A stretch of DNA of 64,000 nt from the NCBI GenBank assembly GCA_963377175.1, contig CAUJNA010001446.1:1502065-1566064 (forward strand), in the 5' to 3' direction. Source of the DNA: Effrenium voratum (Eukaryota > Sar > Dinophyceae > Suessiales > Symbiodiniaceae). Each line of letters opens with the position of its first letter. The stretch's first letter is position 1. Positions 45,449-55,983 of this stretch are shown one piece after another. The notes under the pieces are model-generated. The model was not told where the DNA came from and did no database searches. It worked only from the letters and a program-made list of their open reading frames with translations. The position numbers and the translations under genes are program-made.

Positions 45449-45868
45449 CCTGGGCTCAAACTACCCTCAGAAATGGGCTGCTGCCCAAAATGATGGTTGG
45501 TGAAATCCCGTTTTATCGGGTACCTGGAAAAAAAACAACTGCAACAGTGACTAAAAACAACAGTGACTGAAACAAGACAGCAACTTGGCTATCCAGGTAG
45601 TTCATTCGGGTCCAGCTTTGGGGTCCGATTCTCGCATCACTTGAGGACTGCCTAGGCTCTCCGACCCCAACTCCGCGCCTTGTGCAGCGAGGGGCCCTGC
45701 GAGTCGGAGGTAAACAAATCAACGCGGCGGGACTGGCGACGAGCGACCCGGCCCAACCAGTTTTTTTTGTTTGAGTGGACCCGAAAGCACCACCCAGAAA
45801 ACCAATGGATTTCACCGGCCATAATTGTGGGTTGCAATAACACCTAGGAGAACTTTGAGGGTCCAGGT
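45449..45868. mobile_element. Family H element(s) with a nested family C element
   Basis: The left end CCTGGGCTCAAACTACCC (45449) and the right end AGAACTTTGAGGGTCCAGGT (45849-45868) belong to family H. Between them, at 45522-45599, sits a family C element with TA on both sides. The second half also carries an H interior (AATGGATTTCACCGGCCATAA), so this may be two H copies. Confidence 0.55.
45522..45599. mobile_element. Family C element, left arm shortened (C9)
   Basis: ACCTGGAAAAAAAACAACTG at the left (GATCGCCAG deleted), CAGCAACTTGGCTATCCAGG at the right, TA on both sides. GCAACAGTGACT occurs once and CAACAGTGACTG once more inside. Confidence 0.78.
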
Positions 45869-46053
45869 TTTTCGTTTTTGCAGATCGCTGGGGGAAATAC
45901 ACTGCTGAGGTTCACTGCTTGTTTGACTGCTTGCCGGTCAGTGGGATACACATTTTCTGCGAGCAAATGAACAAAGGCGGTGCCTAATCACTGCCATAGC
46001 CTGGCTCAGGCACTGGAAGAACCTACCAAAAAAGGTGCGGTGGGCACAGGAAA

Positions 46054-46147
46054 ACAGGTCTCCTTCTGAGCCCTAGCAAAAGGGGTCATGACCCTTTGCT
46101 TTCGGGTAGTGACCAACCGTTTTTAAAGGGTCAGAAGGAGACTCCAA
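46054..46147. mobile_element. Family B element, ends degraded (B11)
   Basis: CAGGTCTCCTTCTGAGCCC at the left, GGGTCAGAAGGAGACTCCAAG at the right; both arms are the TTCTG subtype. Confidence 0.8.
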
Positions 46148-46359
46148 GCAGATTAGTCCATTGCTCCCGAAAATCGAAACGGCTGGACGATGCCAACGGG
46201 GCGGGGTCCAGCGCCTGGAACCGTAGGATGGCCTGGTCCACTTCTTGGCTGGAGATGAAGCAGCCGGGCTCCTGCGAGCTTTGATCTGGCTTCCACTGCT
46301 TCTCGGGCGTAACGTCGAAAATAGACGACCCTTCTGTTATGACTAAACATGGACTATAG

Positions 46360-46474
46360 CTAGGTCCTCCAGATTGGAGAGATTAGAATAAGGGTACCAA
46401 CTTTTTTCTGTAGTCGATTTTAGTAGGGGAACCCTCCCACAAAAAGGGTAAAAGGGAGCTACTGGGGGACCTAG
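46360..46474. mobile_element. Family A TIR element (A12)
   Basis: CTAGGTCCTCCAGATTGGAG at the left, CTACTGGGGGACCTAG at the right. ATAG occurs on both sides of the element. Confidence 0.87.
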
Positions 46475-47338
46475 ATAGGAAACCAAACGTGAGGAGATCA
46501 TGATGTTGACTCTTTCTAGTTAAAGTCACAAAATGGTTGGTGGCTTCGCCTGAAAAGCCTACCACTTGATTCGGGTGACTTTGATGGCAACATCATGGGG
46601 CCGGAGGTCCACCCTCTCAGCTACGAGCCCAAGCATTGCCTGTCACCTGGACTTGCCCCAAAATTACGGCGGGTGAAACCCCTCTCTCACCTCCTGAGTG
46701 CACTGGCCAAAAAAGTCCCAGACTTTTTATTCACCGCGAAAATGGTCTTACCAAAAGTGGCGAAAGTCCAGGAGCTCAAGTGAGAACCTTTTTCAGGGGC
46801 AGTTTGAGGGTCCAGGTACTCAAAGAACCAGGTCTTGGGCAAGCTTGCCTTCGATCCTGGAGCTGGTCAGTACGATCCCACACCGCGACCCCGAACTGCT
46901 TTCGGGGTCTCATGTGAGAGCCTGCTTTGAGGGTCCAAAATCAACCCCCTGTACCCGATTTTTGTCAGGGTATGTCAACCCTTCACTAAGAAAGGGGTCG
47001 GTCTTTACCATTGCAAAACCATGGAATACCCTCAAAAAACCAGGTTCAGTGGTATCTGGAGCTGACGGGAATGCCCCAGCCCAAAAGGCGATCATCAAGC
47101 AAGCGCACAAAGAAACAAACAGACCAAGAAACAAAGAAACAAAGGACCTGCTATTCGAAGAATCTACAAACAAGTGGGGTGGGCAGCACACAAACAATTT
47201 GGGGTTTGCACCTGCTACTCGTCGCAAACTTGTGTGCCCCCATCATCAAACCGAGACCCCGGCCGAGTGCCGCATCCCTCCACCGCACCGCTCACTGCTT
47301 TTAGGGGAAATAGATATCCCTGGTAGATGATTCAACCA

Positions 47339-47504
47339 CCAGGAAAACCAGAAAACCCAAAAGGACACCATCTTTTGGTTTACCACCAGGTAAACCACCT
47401 ATCTTTTCTGGCAAGACAATGGATGACTCTAGATGATGAAACCACCATAAGCCAGGGAATCGCCCTCCATTTTTCTGGCCAAACAACCAAAAAAGAACAC
47501 CTAT
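47339..47504. mobile_element. Family K-related fragment (K2)
   Basis: AACCAAAAAAGAACACCTATGG at the right end corresponds to the K1 right end, and CCACCAGGTAAACCA with GGGAATCGCCC match the K1 interior. The GGTGTCC left end was not found. Confidence 0.5.
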
Positions 47505-48589
47505 GGCTCACTCGGAACCGAAGCCCTCGCGAGGCTCCGCGAGCGGATCCTTGCCCTTCTCCAGGCGCAGCCGGAAGCTCTTGGGCAAGACGCCCTTCGC
47601 CAGCTCCAGGCACTCGGCGCCTCGAATTCGCGCGCGAGCGCGCGCCGAATTCGAGGCGTTTGGGGGGAGCTCTCAGAGGGGAGGTCGCCCGGGCCTGCGA
47701 GGACCCGAACGAACTGACCCTTAAAAGGATTTTAAAATAGGTTGTCCAAGAGTTTTGGGGCAAGCAACCCATTTTTGAGGGCATGTGGAGGGTCCAGGAG
47801 CTTGAACGTGGGTGATGGCAACACCAACAAATGGGCGGCGAATTGGCATTTTGAAGGGTAGTTTGAGGTTGAGGTGGAAATCAAAGGTTGCCCCTTTTTG
47901 AACCTTGCCCGTGACACATCGTTCCTAGGGCAACTAAAAATCGGCCAACAGGAAAGCAACTGGTGAGGAGCTGACTTGGTTGCAGCTTTGGATGGAAACT
48001 CAAGCTCACTGCACCCAGCCCGACTTGGGGTTTTGCAAAGCTCATGTTCGGAATTCAAAGCTTGCAACCTGAACAGCTTATATTTACGACTAAGCCAACA
48101 AGGAGCAAACTGGGCTGTTCTAAATAAAAGAAACTCCCAATCCGATTTCCGTTGATCCGCAGTCTGGGCCACCACTATTCCCTGGGAAACCACTAACATC
48201 TGGCTCAGATTCCAAATATTATTTTCTTGATATCATAAGTTACAGGTTACCGCCCAGAACCAGGGTTGCACGCAGCAAGCGCCTCCTTTTCCCAGCCCAC
48301 GTTCCCAGGTTGCGACGGGAATTTCCTCCCAGCAAGCCGTTTAGATCTTGAAGGCGGATCTACTCCATACATTCCCCAAAAATCAAGCAACCCCCCACCA
48401 CACATCAAACGGGCTCTCCAAACACTGTGCTTGAGGTCCAAAACCAAAATCAAAACCAATGCAGATCCGGTTCAACCACTTCAATGGCGGGCCCTGACAG
48501 GTTGAAGAGGAAATTGATCTTCCAGGTACCCTCTCCCACAAACGCTGTGCTCAAGTCCCCTAAATATGTATATATGTTCCCGTCGCCCG

Positions 48590-49075
48590 TCGTCCCCAGC
48601 CCCCCCCCCCCCCCTCCAATGGTATGGGTCCATCCAGGGGGCCCCCCCGCCCCCCACAGGGGGGGGGGGGGCTTGTGGGGCGGCTTGCTCCAGTGTGCGC
48701 GCGACGTTGTGGGCGCGTTTGCGGCGCTGTTCGTGTGATGCGCTGCAATGCGATTTGCTCATTTTGCAGCACGCGACAAGTTGCAGCGCTGTCGCAATTG
48801 ACATTGCGCGATGCCACGACGCAGTTTGTGGTTTGCAGCGCCACAACCAAGTGCCAACCAAGTGCGCTGCAACGCGCCAGTGGCAAACGCACTTTACTTG
48901 CTACCCCAGCGGGCGGTGTGGGAACCATGGTCGCGGGGGGCTTTGCGGTCACACTGTGCCACCATTCTCCCCACCCCCCATTCCCACAGGGGGGCGGGGG
49001 GGGGTGGGCTGTGCTACCTTCCCGACTGAGCATGACCATTGGGGGGGGGTGGGGGGGGGGGCCAAGGAAGCCTGG
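48590..49075. repeat. G/C-run region, possible foldback
   Basis: Long C runs at 48600-48615 and G runs at 49040-49060, with CTCCAATGGT near the left and ACCATTGGG near the right as inverted counterparts. Shorter CCCCCACAGGGGGG hairpins lie inside both ends. The middle is GC-rich and non-coding. The open frames across it are composed of simple sequence. Confidence 0.5.
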
Positions 49076-49100
49076 AACATATATATATATATATACAAAT

Positions 49101-49142
49101 TTCCAGTGATGATAGATTCCCTTTCAAATCAACAGGGAAAAC
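49101..49142. repeat. Family E core next to a TA run (E7)
   Basis: TTTCCAGTGATGATAGATTCC and CTTTCAAATCAACAGGGAAAA, after an AT run at 49078-49095. Confidence 0.72.
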
Positions 49143-49356
49143 ATCCTTGACCAAATAGAAGTGTGTGCGTGGGGCGAAGGCCCAAAGCACAACTCCATTC
49201 GCCGAAAACTTTGCGCCTGTGGCAGGAAGCTCTGCGCAGCTGCCGCTGAGGCGGATGGATGCAAGGCCTTCCACCTCAGTTCGGCGGTTCGGCGCTTCAT
49301 TTTTGGCGCAAAAGGAGGCGCTCACCTTGAACCAACCCTCATAAGCTTTAAACATT

Positions 49357-49472
49357 ACCTGGATTCTCCTTCTGACCCTTGAAAAATGGGGTCATAACCC
49401 AACATCATGGGATCATGACCCAACATCATGGGGTCATGGACCCATTTTTAAAGGGTCATGGAGACTCCAGGT
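49357..49472. mobile_element. Family B TIR element (B12)
   Basis: CCTGGATTCTCCTTCTGACCC at the left, GGGTCATGGAGACTCCAGG at the right, TA on both sides. The block ATCATGGGATCATGACCC is duplicated inside. It is the last B element before the gene block. Confidence 0.87.
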
Positions 49473-49540
49473 AGTCGAATTCACCCCCCAGTTTTGAGCA
49501 ACAACCGGGGATTTCTGTCCAGCCACTCAGTTGGTTCTCT

Positions 49541-49590
49541 ACCCTAAGCATCAGATTTCGCACCCGATCCCATTGAAGGGGGAAAGACTC
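49541..49590. mobile_element. Family F left part (F8)
   Basis: ACCCTAAGCATCAGATTTCGC then ATCCCATTGAAGGGGG; no right end. Confidence 0.5.
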
Positions 49591-49699
49591 GGGACCTCCA
49601 TGGGTGCTGGCTCTGGAGCCCCCTCTTGTGGTACCCAACCAAACAACTCATGTCGAAACTAGATGAGTACGGGTCAAAATGAAACCACCATAGGACCGC

Positions 49700-50185
49700 T
49701 GGCTTTGGTCCATGGCTCCACTTGCCAGGGTTCCATTTGGGGTACCTATTGTTGAACCACTATACAAACCGAAGCCACCGCGCGGGCCACGCGTTTCTTT
49801 TTTTTCTCTCTTTTTTCCCAGCCCCAGGGCAGGGCGGTGTTTTGTTCTATTTTTTCCCCCAGCCCCCAGGCCAGGGCGCGTGCTTGGTGAGGCGGGTGGT
49901 CACCGGACACTCCAGCAGGCCCGAGTAGAGGGCGTCCGGGCCTTCCCGCGGCGCCAGGCTGGTCCTGCGAGCCGCGAGGCGCGAGGCGCGCGAGGGCTCC
50001 AGATAGAAATGGCCGCGGCTTGTTGTTTTCTTGTTTTTCCTTTTTTCATGTTTGATGTTTTGCTTTTTGTTTTAATAGAATGAGATGTTCATGACATTTG
50101 GGTGTGATTTCCTCGCATTTGGTGGTTGTCTTTTGTGCTTCTACACTTGGCTACTACGCAGCTGCCAGCTGCTCAACGCTGGTGC
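49700..50185. other. Stretch before the gene block, no clear gene
   Basis: A plus-strand frame covers most of this stretch but consists of proline/arginine-rich low-complexity sequence and a hydrophobic end from T-rich DNA. I do not call it a gene. Repeated CCAGGGCAGGGCG-type steps occur at 49820-49880. The region may contain the promoter or 5' exons of the following gene. Confidence 0.45.
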
Positions 50186-53100
50186 ATGTCCCAAGATAGG
50201 AAACGTTTTTTTGCAGCATTAGCTGGGAAACCCAATGCCGCCACTGCTGTACCTGGACCTGCCCAACAGGCACAACATGTGATAGGCGTGGGTACTTCAA
50301 AGGAGCCTCGCCTAGCCTACTTACGGCAGCTGGCGGCTGCACGGACATGCATCCCAGAGCCATTGGTGAGTGCGGAACGGGAAAACCCTGCTTCTTCATC
50401 AGCTACTGCAGTTACTTCTGCGCCGGTTGTAGAGATACTTTTTACCTTGGCCTCTGTGAAGGGGTTTGATGCAAAAGGGATCCTTGGACGAGGGCAAGAA
50501 GCACCACCCTCAAGGAAAAGGCCCAACTATGACAACCGGATGCGTGCGTTGAACAAGAAGAGAGTTTTGCGTGTAGCGCACCTTGCTCGAAGTTGGATTT
50601 TGGTTGTGTTCCTCTGAAGTCTTTTGATTCGCTTCCCTTTAGCTAGCATTTTATTTGTTGGGCAGTGGTCACCCAAGGCACAAAATACGGGGCAAGGACC
50701 GAACTCGCGTGAACAAAATGATGAAGTCAACATGCCGCTGCGGAAAGGGCTGCTTCCGGGGCCTGGAAAAACACACAGATGATCTTGGTATGTTCTTGGA
50801 TGTCTTCTGGGGGCTGCGGAAGCTCCAACAGGATATGTATGCGCCTGTGATGCATTCTGTTTGATGCTTGGTAGCGGGCTGTTGGGGGAACACATTTCAA
50901 GGTCTCCATTAAGAAGTGATTCACGAGCCGCTTCTTTGTTGAACCCTGTCATGAAACTGAGTTGCACGAACAAGCTCGCGGAGCATGTGGCGCGAATGCG
51001 CAAAAGATTTGGCGCTTGCTTGGAGCTGCCATGTCAGCGAAATGCTTGGCTGCAGCAATTGGTATCAACGAGCGCCGTCTTTGGGAAGCCATCCGGGGAA
51101 AAGTGGACAGAAGGTATTCATGCACAGGGGCAGCCACGTAACAAAATTAAGCTGGCAACATCTGTTTGCACACAGGCTGTTTGTCAAACTGAATCGGTTC
51201 TTATTTGTGTCAACCTAGGTTTCTGTGCGGCCTGCTGTCAAAAGCCGTCAAGTGGACCTGTTCTTCCTGGACATGTATGTGAATGCTGGCGGGATGCTGC
51301 CAAACAAGCCACTCACTGAGTTTTTCAGGAAACCAACTTGGATTCAACCATGGACCTAGGTTCCAGAAGCGTGGGCTGGCAAGTCGCAAAGCAACCATGA
51401 AGGAGGCTTTGGTGACTCTTGACGGGCCTACCGATGGGGCTAACGAAGTTGCCAGTTGCTTTGCCCCAACTGTTCACACCTCAGTGTTTGAGTAAACTGG
51501 CGTAGGCTTTTGCCCTATCCGAGGTTTTGAAGACGACAACACGCTTGACAATGATGCTTTGCACTTCGCTGAAGAGCGTCTAGAAGATGATCTAGAGCTC
51601 AAGGTTCATTGCATGAGCCATCAGTTGCTCTACACAAAGCCACTTGCTCGAATGACAGAGTATAACGCGGACCACAACTGTTTCAAGACATAATAACGGT
51701 TGACAATTTGGTTGCACGAGCCAAGGCTTGTGGAAACCAATCTTGCGGAGGTCACCTTGGAACTTCCCTATCGGCTTCTGCCACCTGGAAACCTGCGAAT
51801 GCTTTGGATCCAGTTTGGTCAGAAGTGTTCGAGCCTACCCCGCAATTAGCAATGAAAGCATCACCCTTCACCGGCAGTCGTTGGCCTTTGAGTCAGAGTT
51901 TCGAGGTATCAGCAATTCCGCCGTCGGTATCTGGAGAAGTGGAAGCACGTTATGGGTTTTGCCTGCCCTGGGTCCCAGCTTGCTTGCGATGACTGCTCAA
52001 TGCTAAAGCAAGCGTTCTCAACTGCTCAGGATGCTTGGCGCATGCTTAAGTTGGTGAGTGACTAGAATGCCCATTGCCTTGAGCTCCTTGCCTTTTTGCT
52101 ATCGCACACCCACACCTTAACAGTCAGTGCTATATCACGAGGGGTAGAGGGCGCCTGTTTGGAAATGGGCATTCTTTCTCACTCTCCCACACACTCTCCT
52201 CCGAACTTTGCTTGCTACCCTCAGTGTTTCATTTTGGTGCGAACAAGGACTTGCAATCCAAGTACGATGCGGTGCGGGAATACAAGCGACATTTGGATGG
52301 TGTTGCCCGTGATAGACAAGTTGAAACCTTGTTGGCAGTGCCTTGGCTGGCTTGTTGCCCAGCTTCAAGTGCCTCCAACAACAAATTATTCGGCCCTGCT
52401 TGCCCGAGGCCCAGAATCCCTATGACGGGTCTGACGCGACCTTTTTCCTGCACGTGGCCGCCTGACTGGCACTAGCTAGTCTTCACGCAGTTTTTGGACC
52501 CTGGACCTGTTCCTCAACTCCAAGGACGGAATGGATCAGGCGAAGTGGGCTCTGCCACGTTTACGTTCGGGGATCACCACGAAGTCTATGGGCCAGTTCC
52601 AACGTCCAAAGCTGAAGCTGCAGGCATGCTGGCTGCACAACGTGTCACTTGATTTGTATCTTGTGGACCCCCGTCAAGCAGGAGATTCTAGCCTAGTGGC
52701 GGAATGTGCGATGCAGACCCTGGAGCTGGCTGCTGCAAAGTTTGCCGGGCAAGGGGCATGTTTGCCCCAAAGCCTGGCATTCTTTGCAGATAATACCGTG
52801 AAGGAGTCCAAAAACAATTGTCAGCTGGCTCTCCTAGGGACTTTGACATCAATCTTCAAGTTTCGCTCCACAATGATGCTCCACGCTCGTGTTGGACATA
52901 CACATGGTCCTTTAGGTGTGGCTGACAAAAGCTGCATTTTGAAGGTGCTTTGATCATCATAGTGTTTTATATATAGTGTTTGACCTTGTTGTGTGATTAC
53001 CTTTGAACACCTGCAGATCAGCTTTTTGGACTCCTAGCCTCGGCTTTCCGGTACATCGACGTCTTAGCTGATCCACAAGATGCAGTTACGAATCGTGTCT

Positions 53101-54333
53101 GAAACCTGAACTGCCAGTGACAGCAAGGGTTGCTTTCCCCCACCCCCTCCCCCCCCCCGCCCCCCACCCAAGCAACACGCATCAATGGCGCCGCGCCAGG
53201 AAGCTGACGGCTATTTGCGCAAAGCTGGACATTCAACAGTTCATCGGACAGGGGGCCACAATCCGCGTCCACTACTTGCAAGCCGTTCGGGACTGGAAAC
53301 AGTGGCTGCTATGTTTGAACAGTCGCATTTTGCTGTCCTTGTGACAAAACAGGCGACACATTGTGTGGCCTCTTTAAGGTTGGGCCAACTGAAGATCCGA
53401 TTCTTTGGTGGTTTGAAAGATGATGTCACAGCCAACCACGGCTTCATCTTTCTCAAGAGGAAAGGCAGGGCCCCACAAGCATCTTGCAAACCCAACCCGC
53501 GCTCGCAGCCGTTGTTGGATTCGACGGTTGCTATTTGGCAACGCGCTAGGCTTCAACAACTCCCTTGATACGCTAACAACTTGGTACTGGGGGAGTTACA
53601 ATCACGGGTTGATCAAGACACCCCCCAATAAATGCCAGCCAGCCATCAATAGGTGCAGCCCTCCCACCCAGGAACACCACCATCAACCACCGACCACACC
53701 CATTTCAAATTGCCCGCCACCCACCCACCGCCGCCCAACCCTGACCCTACCGAAACCCAGACTATTCAATAAATTCTAGTCCCAACCAAATTAAAATCGC
53801 TCACTGCCGCTCAGACCTTCCGCCACGGATGAAGATCGAAGCCAGTGGACCTGGCGCCCAGCGTTTGGCGGAGCACCCAGAGGACGTGGTGGTCCTTGTG
53901 AAGCGGTATTGCTCTGATATGGAGCTGTCGCAGGTTTGCCAGTCAGTGTTTGGAGTTGATTGGAATTGTTTTTTTCAGCAGTCCATTGCAATGCCAGGCA
54001 CCGATTTTGGCAATTCCTTATGACTACCTTCGTCGCCTCAACACCAGGGTGCCCGTGACTATCAGGCCTGTCCGTAGTCCTCCAATGGACAAAAAGGAAA
54101 AGTGGCTTGGTCTTGCGGAAGTACTGGCCTCCCGCTTGCCAACAGAAAGCTCACGAAGAACCGTTGAGTTTCTAGTGGAGATTGCCACCCAGCCACTGCC
54201 ATCGGATATTTCACAGCTTCCAAAGCTAGAATGGCTTGCCCGCGAAGAGGCTGCCCCGGCAATCGATAGGTGTTTGCCTTCGGCCCTCACCAAAGTGTGC
54301 CCTGCAATGATGCTGCGGGTCCGTTTAGGGTAA
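50186..54333 (+). CDS. DUF7869-type protein gene, multi-exon
   Basis: The coding blocks change frame and must be joined by introns or are separated by mutations. In order: 50186-50600, a basic N-terminal block starting at the ATG of MSQDRKRFF; near 50700-50850, a CRCGKGC cysteine block followed by FWGLRKLQQDMY; near 51020-51115, RLLGAAMSAKCLAAAIGINE; 51220-51350, a block with VDLFFLDMYVNAGGMLP; 51760-51810, ELPYRLLPPGNLRMLW; 51901-52053, RRYLEKWKHVMGF with C..C, ending at a GTGAGTG donor; 52230-52330, REYKRHLDGVARDRQ; 52501-52915, GMDQAKWALPR, ADNTVKESKN and VGHTHGPL; 53017 onward, DQLFGLLASAF; then GGLKDDVTANHGFIFLKR and two later blocks up to 54333. This order is that of the DUF7869-type proteins common in dinoflagellates; their function is unknown. 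Around 51800-51900 the frame is hard to restore, so the copy could be damaged. Confidence 0.68.
52916..53016 (+). other. GT-AG intron in the DUF7869-type gene
   Basis: Removing 101 bp (GTGTGGC... to ...CACCTGCAG) joins VGHTHGPL to DQLFGLLASAF through a split GAT codon. This restores the family motif VGHTHGPLDQ. Without removal the frame ends within 12 codons. Confidence 0.82.
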
Positions 54334-54419
54334 AAGGCCGCAGCATGCTGGCGCACATCAATCATTTGCCCTCGCAAGGGCTTCAGCTTTGAGCGCAGCA
54401 ATTGGATAAATTCAAATGG

Positions 54420-55326
54420 TCCTGCTTGGCAGGGGCTCAAACTGAGGGTTGTCAGGATGGAGGAGGGGCGCGACCAGGTATCTTGCCCAAAAAAATTGGA
54501 CTCCAAAGGTGAGTGACGGGCTAAACCCTCGAACACACCCGCGGTCGTTTTGAAGGTAAACAAGAACAGCGAGCTCAAGAAGGGAAAGTCTTCGGACACC
54601 ATGGTTTGGGCCGCTTGCCTTGCTTCAGACCCAACAGTGCTGACCTTTGTGCATCAACACAACACTCAGTGAGCAGCGCTGAACGCAAATTTGGCTGGGG
54701 TTCCCTTTTCGCTGAGGAAGGGCCGCCGGACCTCTTGCTCAGAATCCACAAGAATTTGCTGAAACCAACAGTGCCTGATCAGACAAAGTTGCGGCGGACG
54801 CAGCAAGCAATTTTGTCTGGACAAGTTGTTCCTGCAGGACTCGGGGCCAGAGCTTGGTGTTTCCGAAAGACAAGAGGCTTGCTTTACAAACTCACTTCAC
54901 CGGACATCGTTCACACCCCAAATTTGGTCAGGCGATGGAGATTCCCGCTGAATCACAACTGAATGATGACCAAGTCTTCGAGGCTTTGTGTTTGGTGACA
55001 GCGCCCTATCTTTTGTTTTGCGCCCGCCAGGCAACTGGACGACCATCGGGCACATGGAGCTCTATCTACAAGAAAGCGAGCCCATTGAATCCTTCCAGCC
55101 CAGAAACAATTTGCAGCTCTCCATCTTCGCCGAAGGCTGTCCTCTCATGGTTGCTTTTACATCTTTTACAAGGGACCAATTGTGCTGCCAGGCAACTGTT
55201 GCGAATCCATCAATGATGGTCATGGATGCGAAAACCTTGAACCCTTCGCAGAATCAGGCAGGGGCATTTCACTTGTCAGGGACATACTGGCCCCTCCCCT
55301 ATCCCAGGTGTCTCTCAGGAGAATGA
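54420..55326 (+). CDS. Exon-like blocks of uncertain gene
   Basis: Three plus-strand blocks look coding. At 54420-54508, a block ends SCPKKLDSK at a GTGAGTG donor. Near 54541-54670, a lysine-rich start VNKNSELKKGKSS leads into MVWAACLASDPTVLTF. At 54988-55326, a block with GNWTTIGHMELYLQESEP and FAEGCPLMVAFTSF ends at a stop. I do not recognise a family. They could be the end of the DUF7869-type gene, the N-terminal exons of the methyltransferase gene, or a separate gene. Splice joints are not resolved. Confidence 0.35.
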
Positions 55327-55560
55327 TCTCACGAAGCTTCTGATTCGAATTAGTTTCTTAGATTGAATTAGCCCCGCCCAGGCTGGCCTCTCCTGGCACG
55401 TCCAGGTCACAGAGCTGAGCGCCTGAGGCGGTAGGTGAGAACCAGGCTGTTGTCGAGATTGAAACTGGGGAAGCCAACTTCACAACAATTTCACTGCGTT
55501 GTCCTGACCCGTAGCGCACAGATGCCATTTGGCTTGAAGAAGGCTCAGTAGTAGGTTGTC

Positions 55561-55983
55561 ATGGGCGTGCTACCTTTGACTTTGAAATCGGCTATCAGCA
55601 TGCTTTGGAAAAACGCCAAGACATCACAGTTGGAGAAGCAGGGCAAGCCGAAGAAAGTGACGGTAAAGAGCCTTGATCTTGTCTTATGCCCCTGCCAATT
55701 CAGTGATAGACTTGTCGATTTAGGTCTTTTGGGGGCCTTGCATACCAGGAAAACGATCGTCAAGCAGAAGCCGTCCTACTACCCAAAGACCAACTTGGCG
55801 AAACCCGGCGCCCAACATCCCTTCGGCCCCAAAACGCTGATGGGATCCTACAAGTGGGCTGACAAGTTTTTCACCGCGTTGGCCAGCCAGTATGGGGCGG
55901 GCACAGTGGCAAAGCGGCTTCAATCCTGGAGCTGGGGCCTCTACCTGCTTTTCGGGGGTTGGATGCGCAGAGATGGCCCTTAA
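55561..55983 (+). CDS. Hypothetical exon upstream of the methyltransferase motifs
   Basis: A 140-codon frame starting at an ATG (MGVLPLTLKSAISMLWKNAK) and ending near 55983. It has no recognisable domain. It overlaps, in another frame, the methyltransferase motif I block near 55937-55980. It probably contributes a 5' exon to that gene up to a donor before about 55890. The sequence KSLDLVLCPCQFSDRLVDL near its middle has no repeats or membrane character. Confidence 0.4.
   Translation: MGVLPLTLKSAISMLWKNAKTSQLEKQGKPKKVTVKSLDLVLCPCQFSDRLVDLGLLGALHTRKTIVKQKPSYYPKTNLAKPGAQHPFGPKTLMGSYKWADKFFTALASQYGAGTVAKRLQSWSWGLYLLFGGWMRRDGP

Larger units (their letters stand above)
28906..49700. other. Gene-free interval dense in TIR elements (continued)
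   Basis: As in 16.5-27.1 kb, no frame shows a family signature. The longer ones (such as 36287-36865 minus and 46698-47330 plus) run through TIR elements or homopolymer tracts. Supported content is listed separately. Confidence 0.55.

Noticed and set aside
46698..47330. 210-residue open frame on the plus strand
   Set aside because: It passes through family H and K pieces and lacks any recognisable domain.
48566..49150. Overlapping long frames in the GC-rich region
   Set aside because: Open only because G and C runs lack stop codons; glycine/proline runs dominate.
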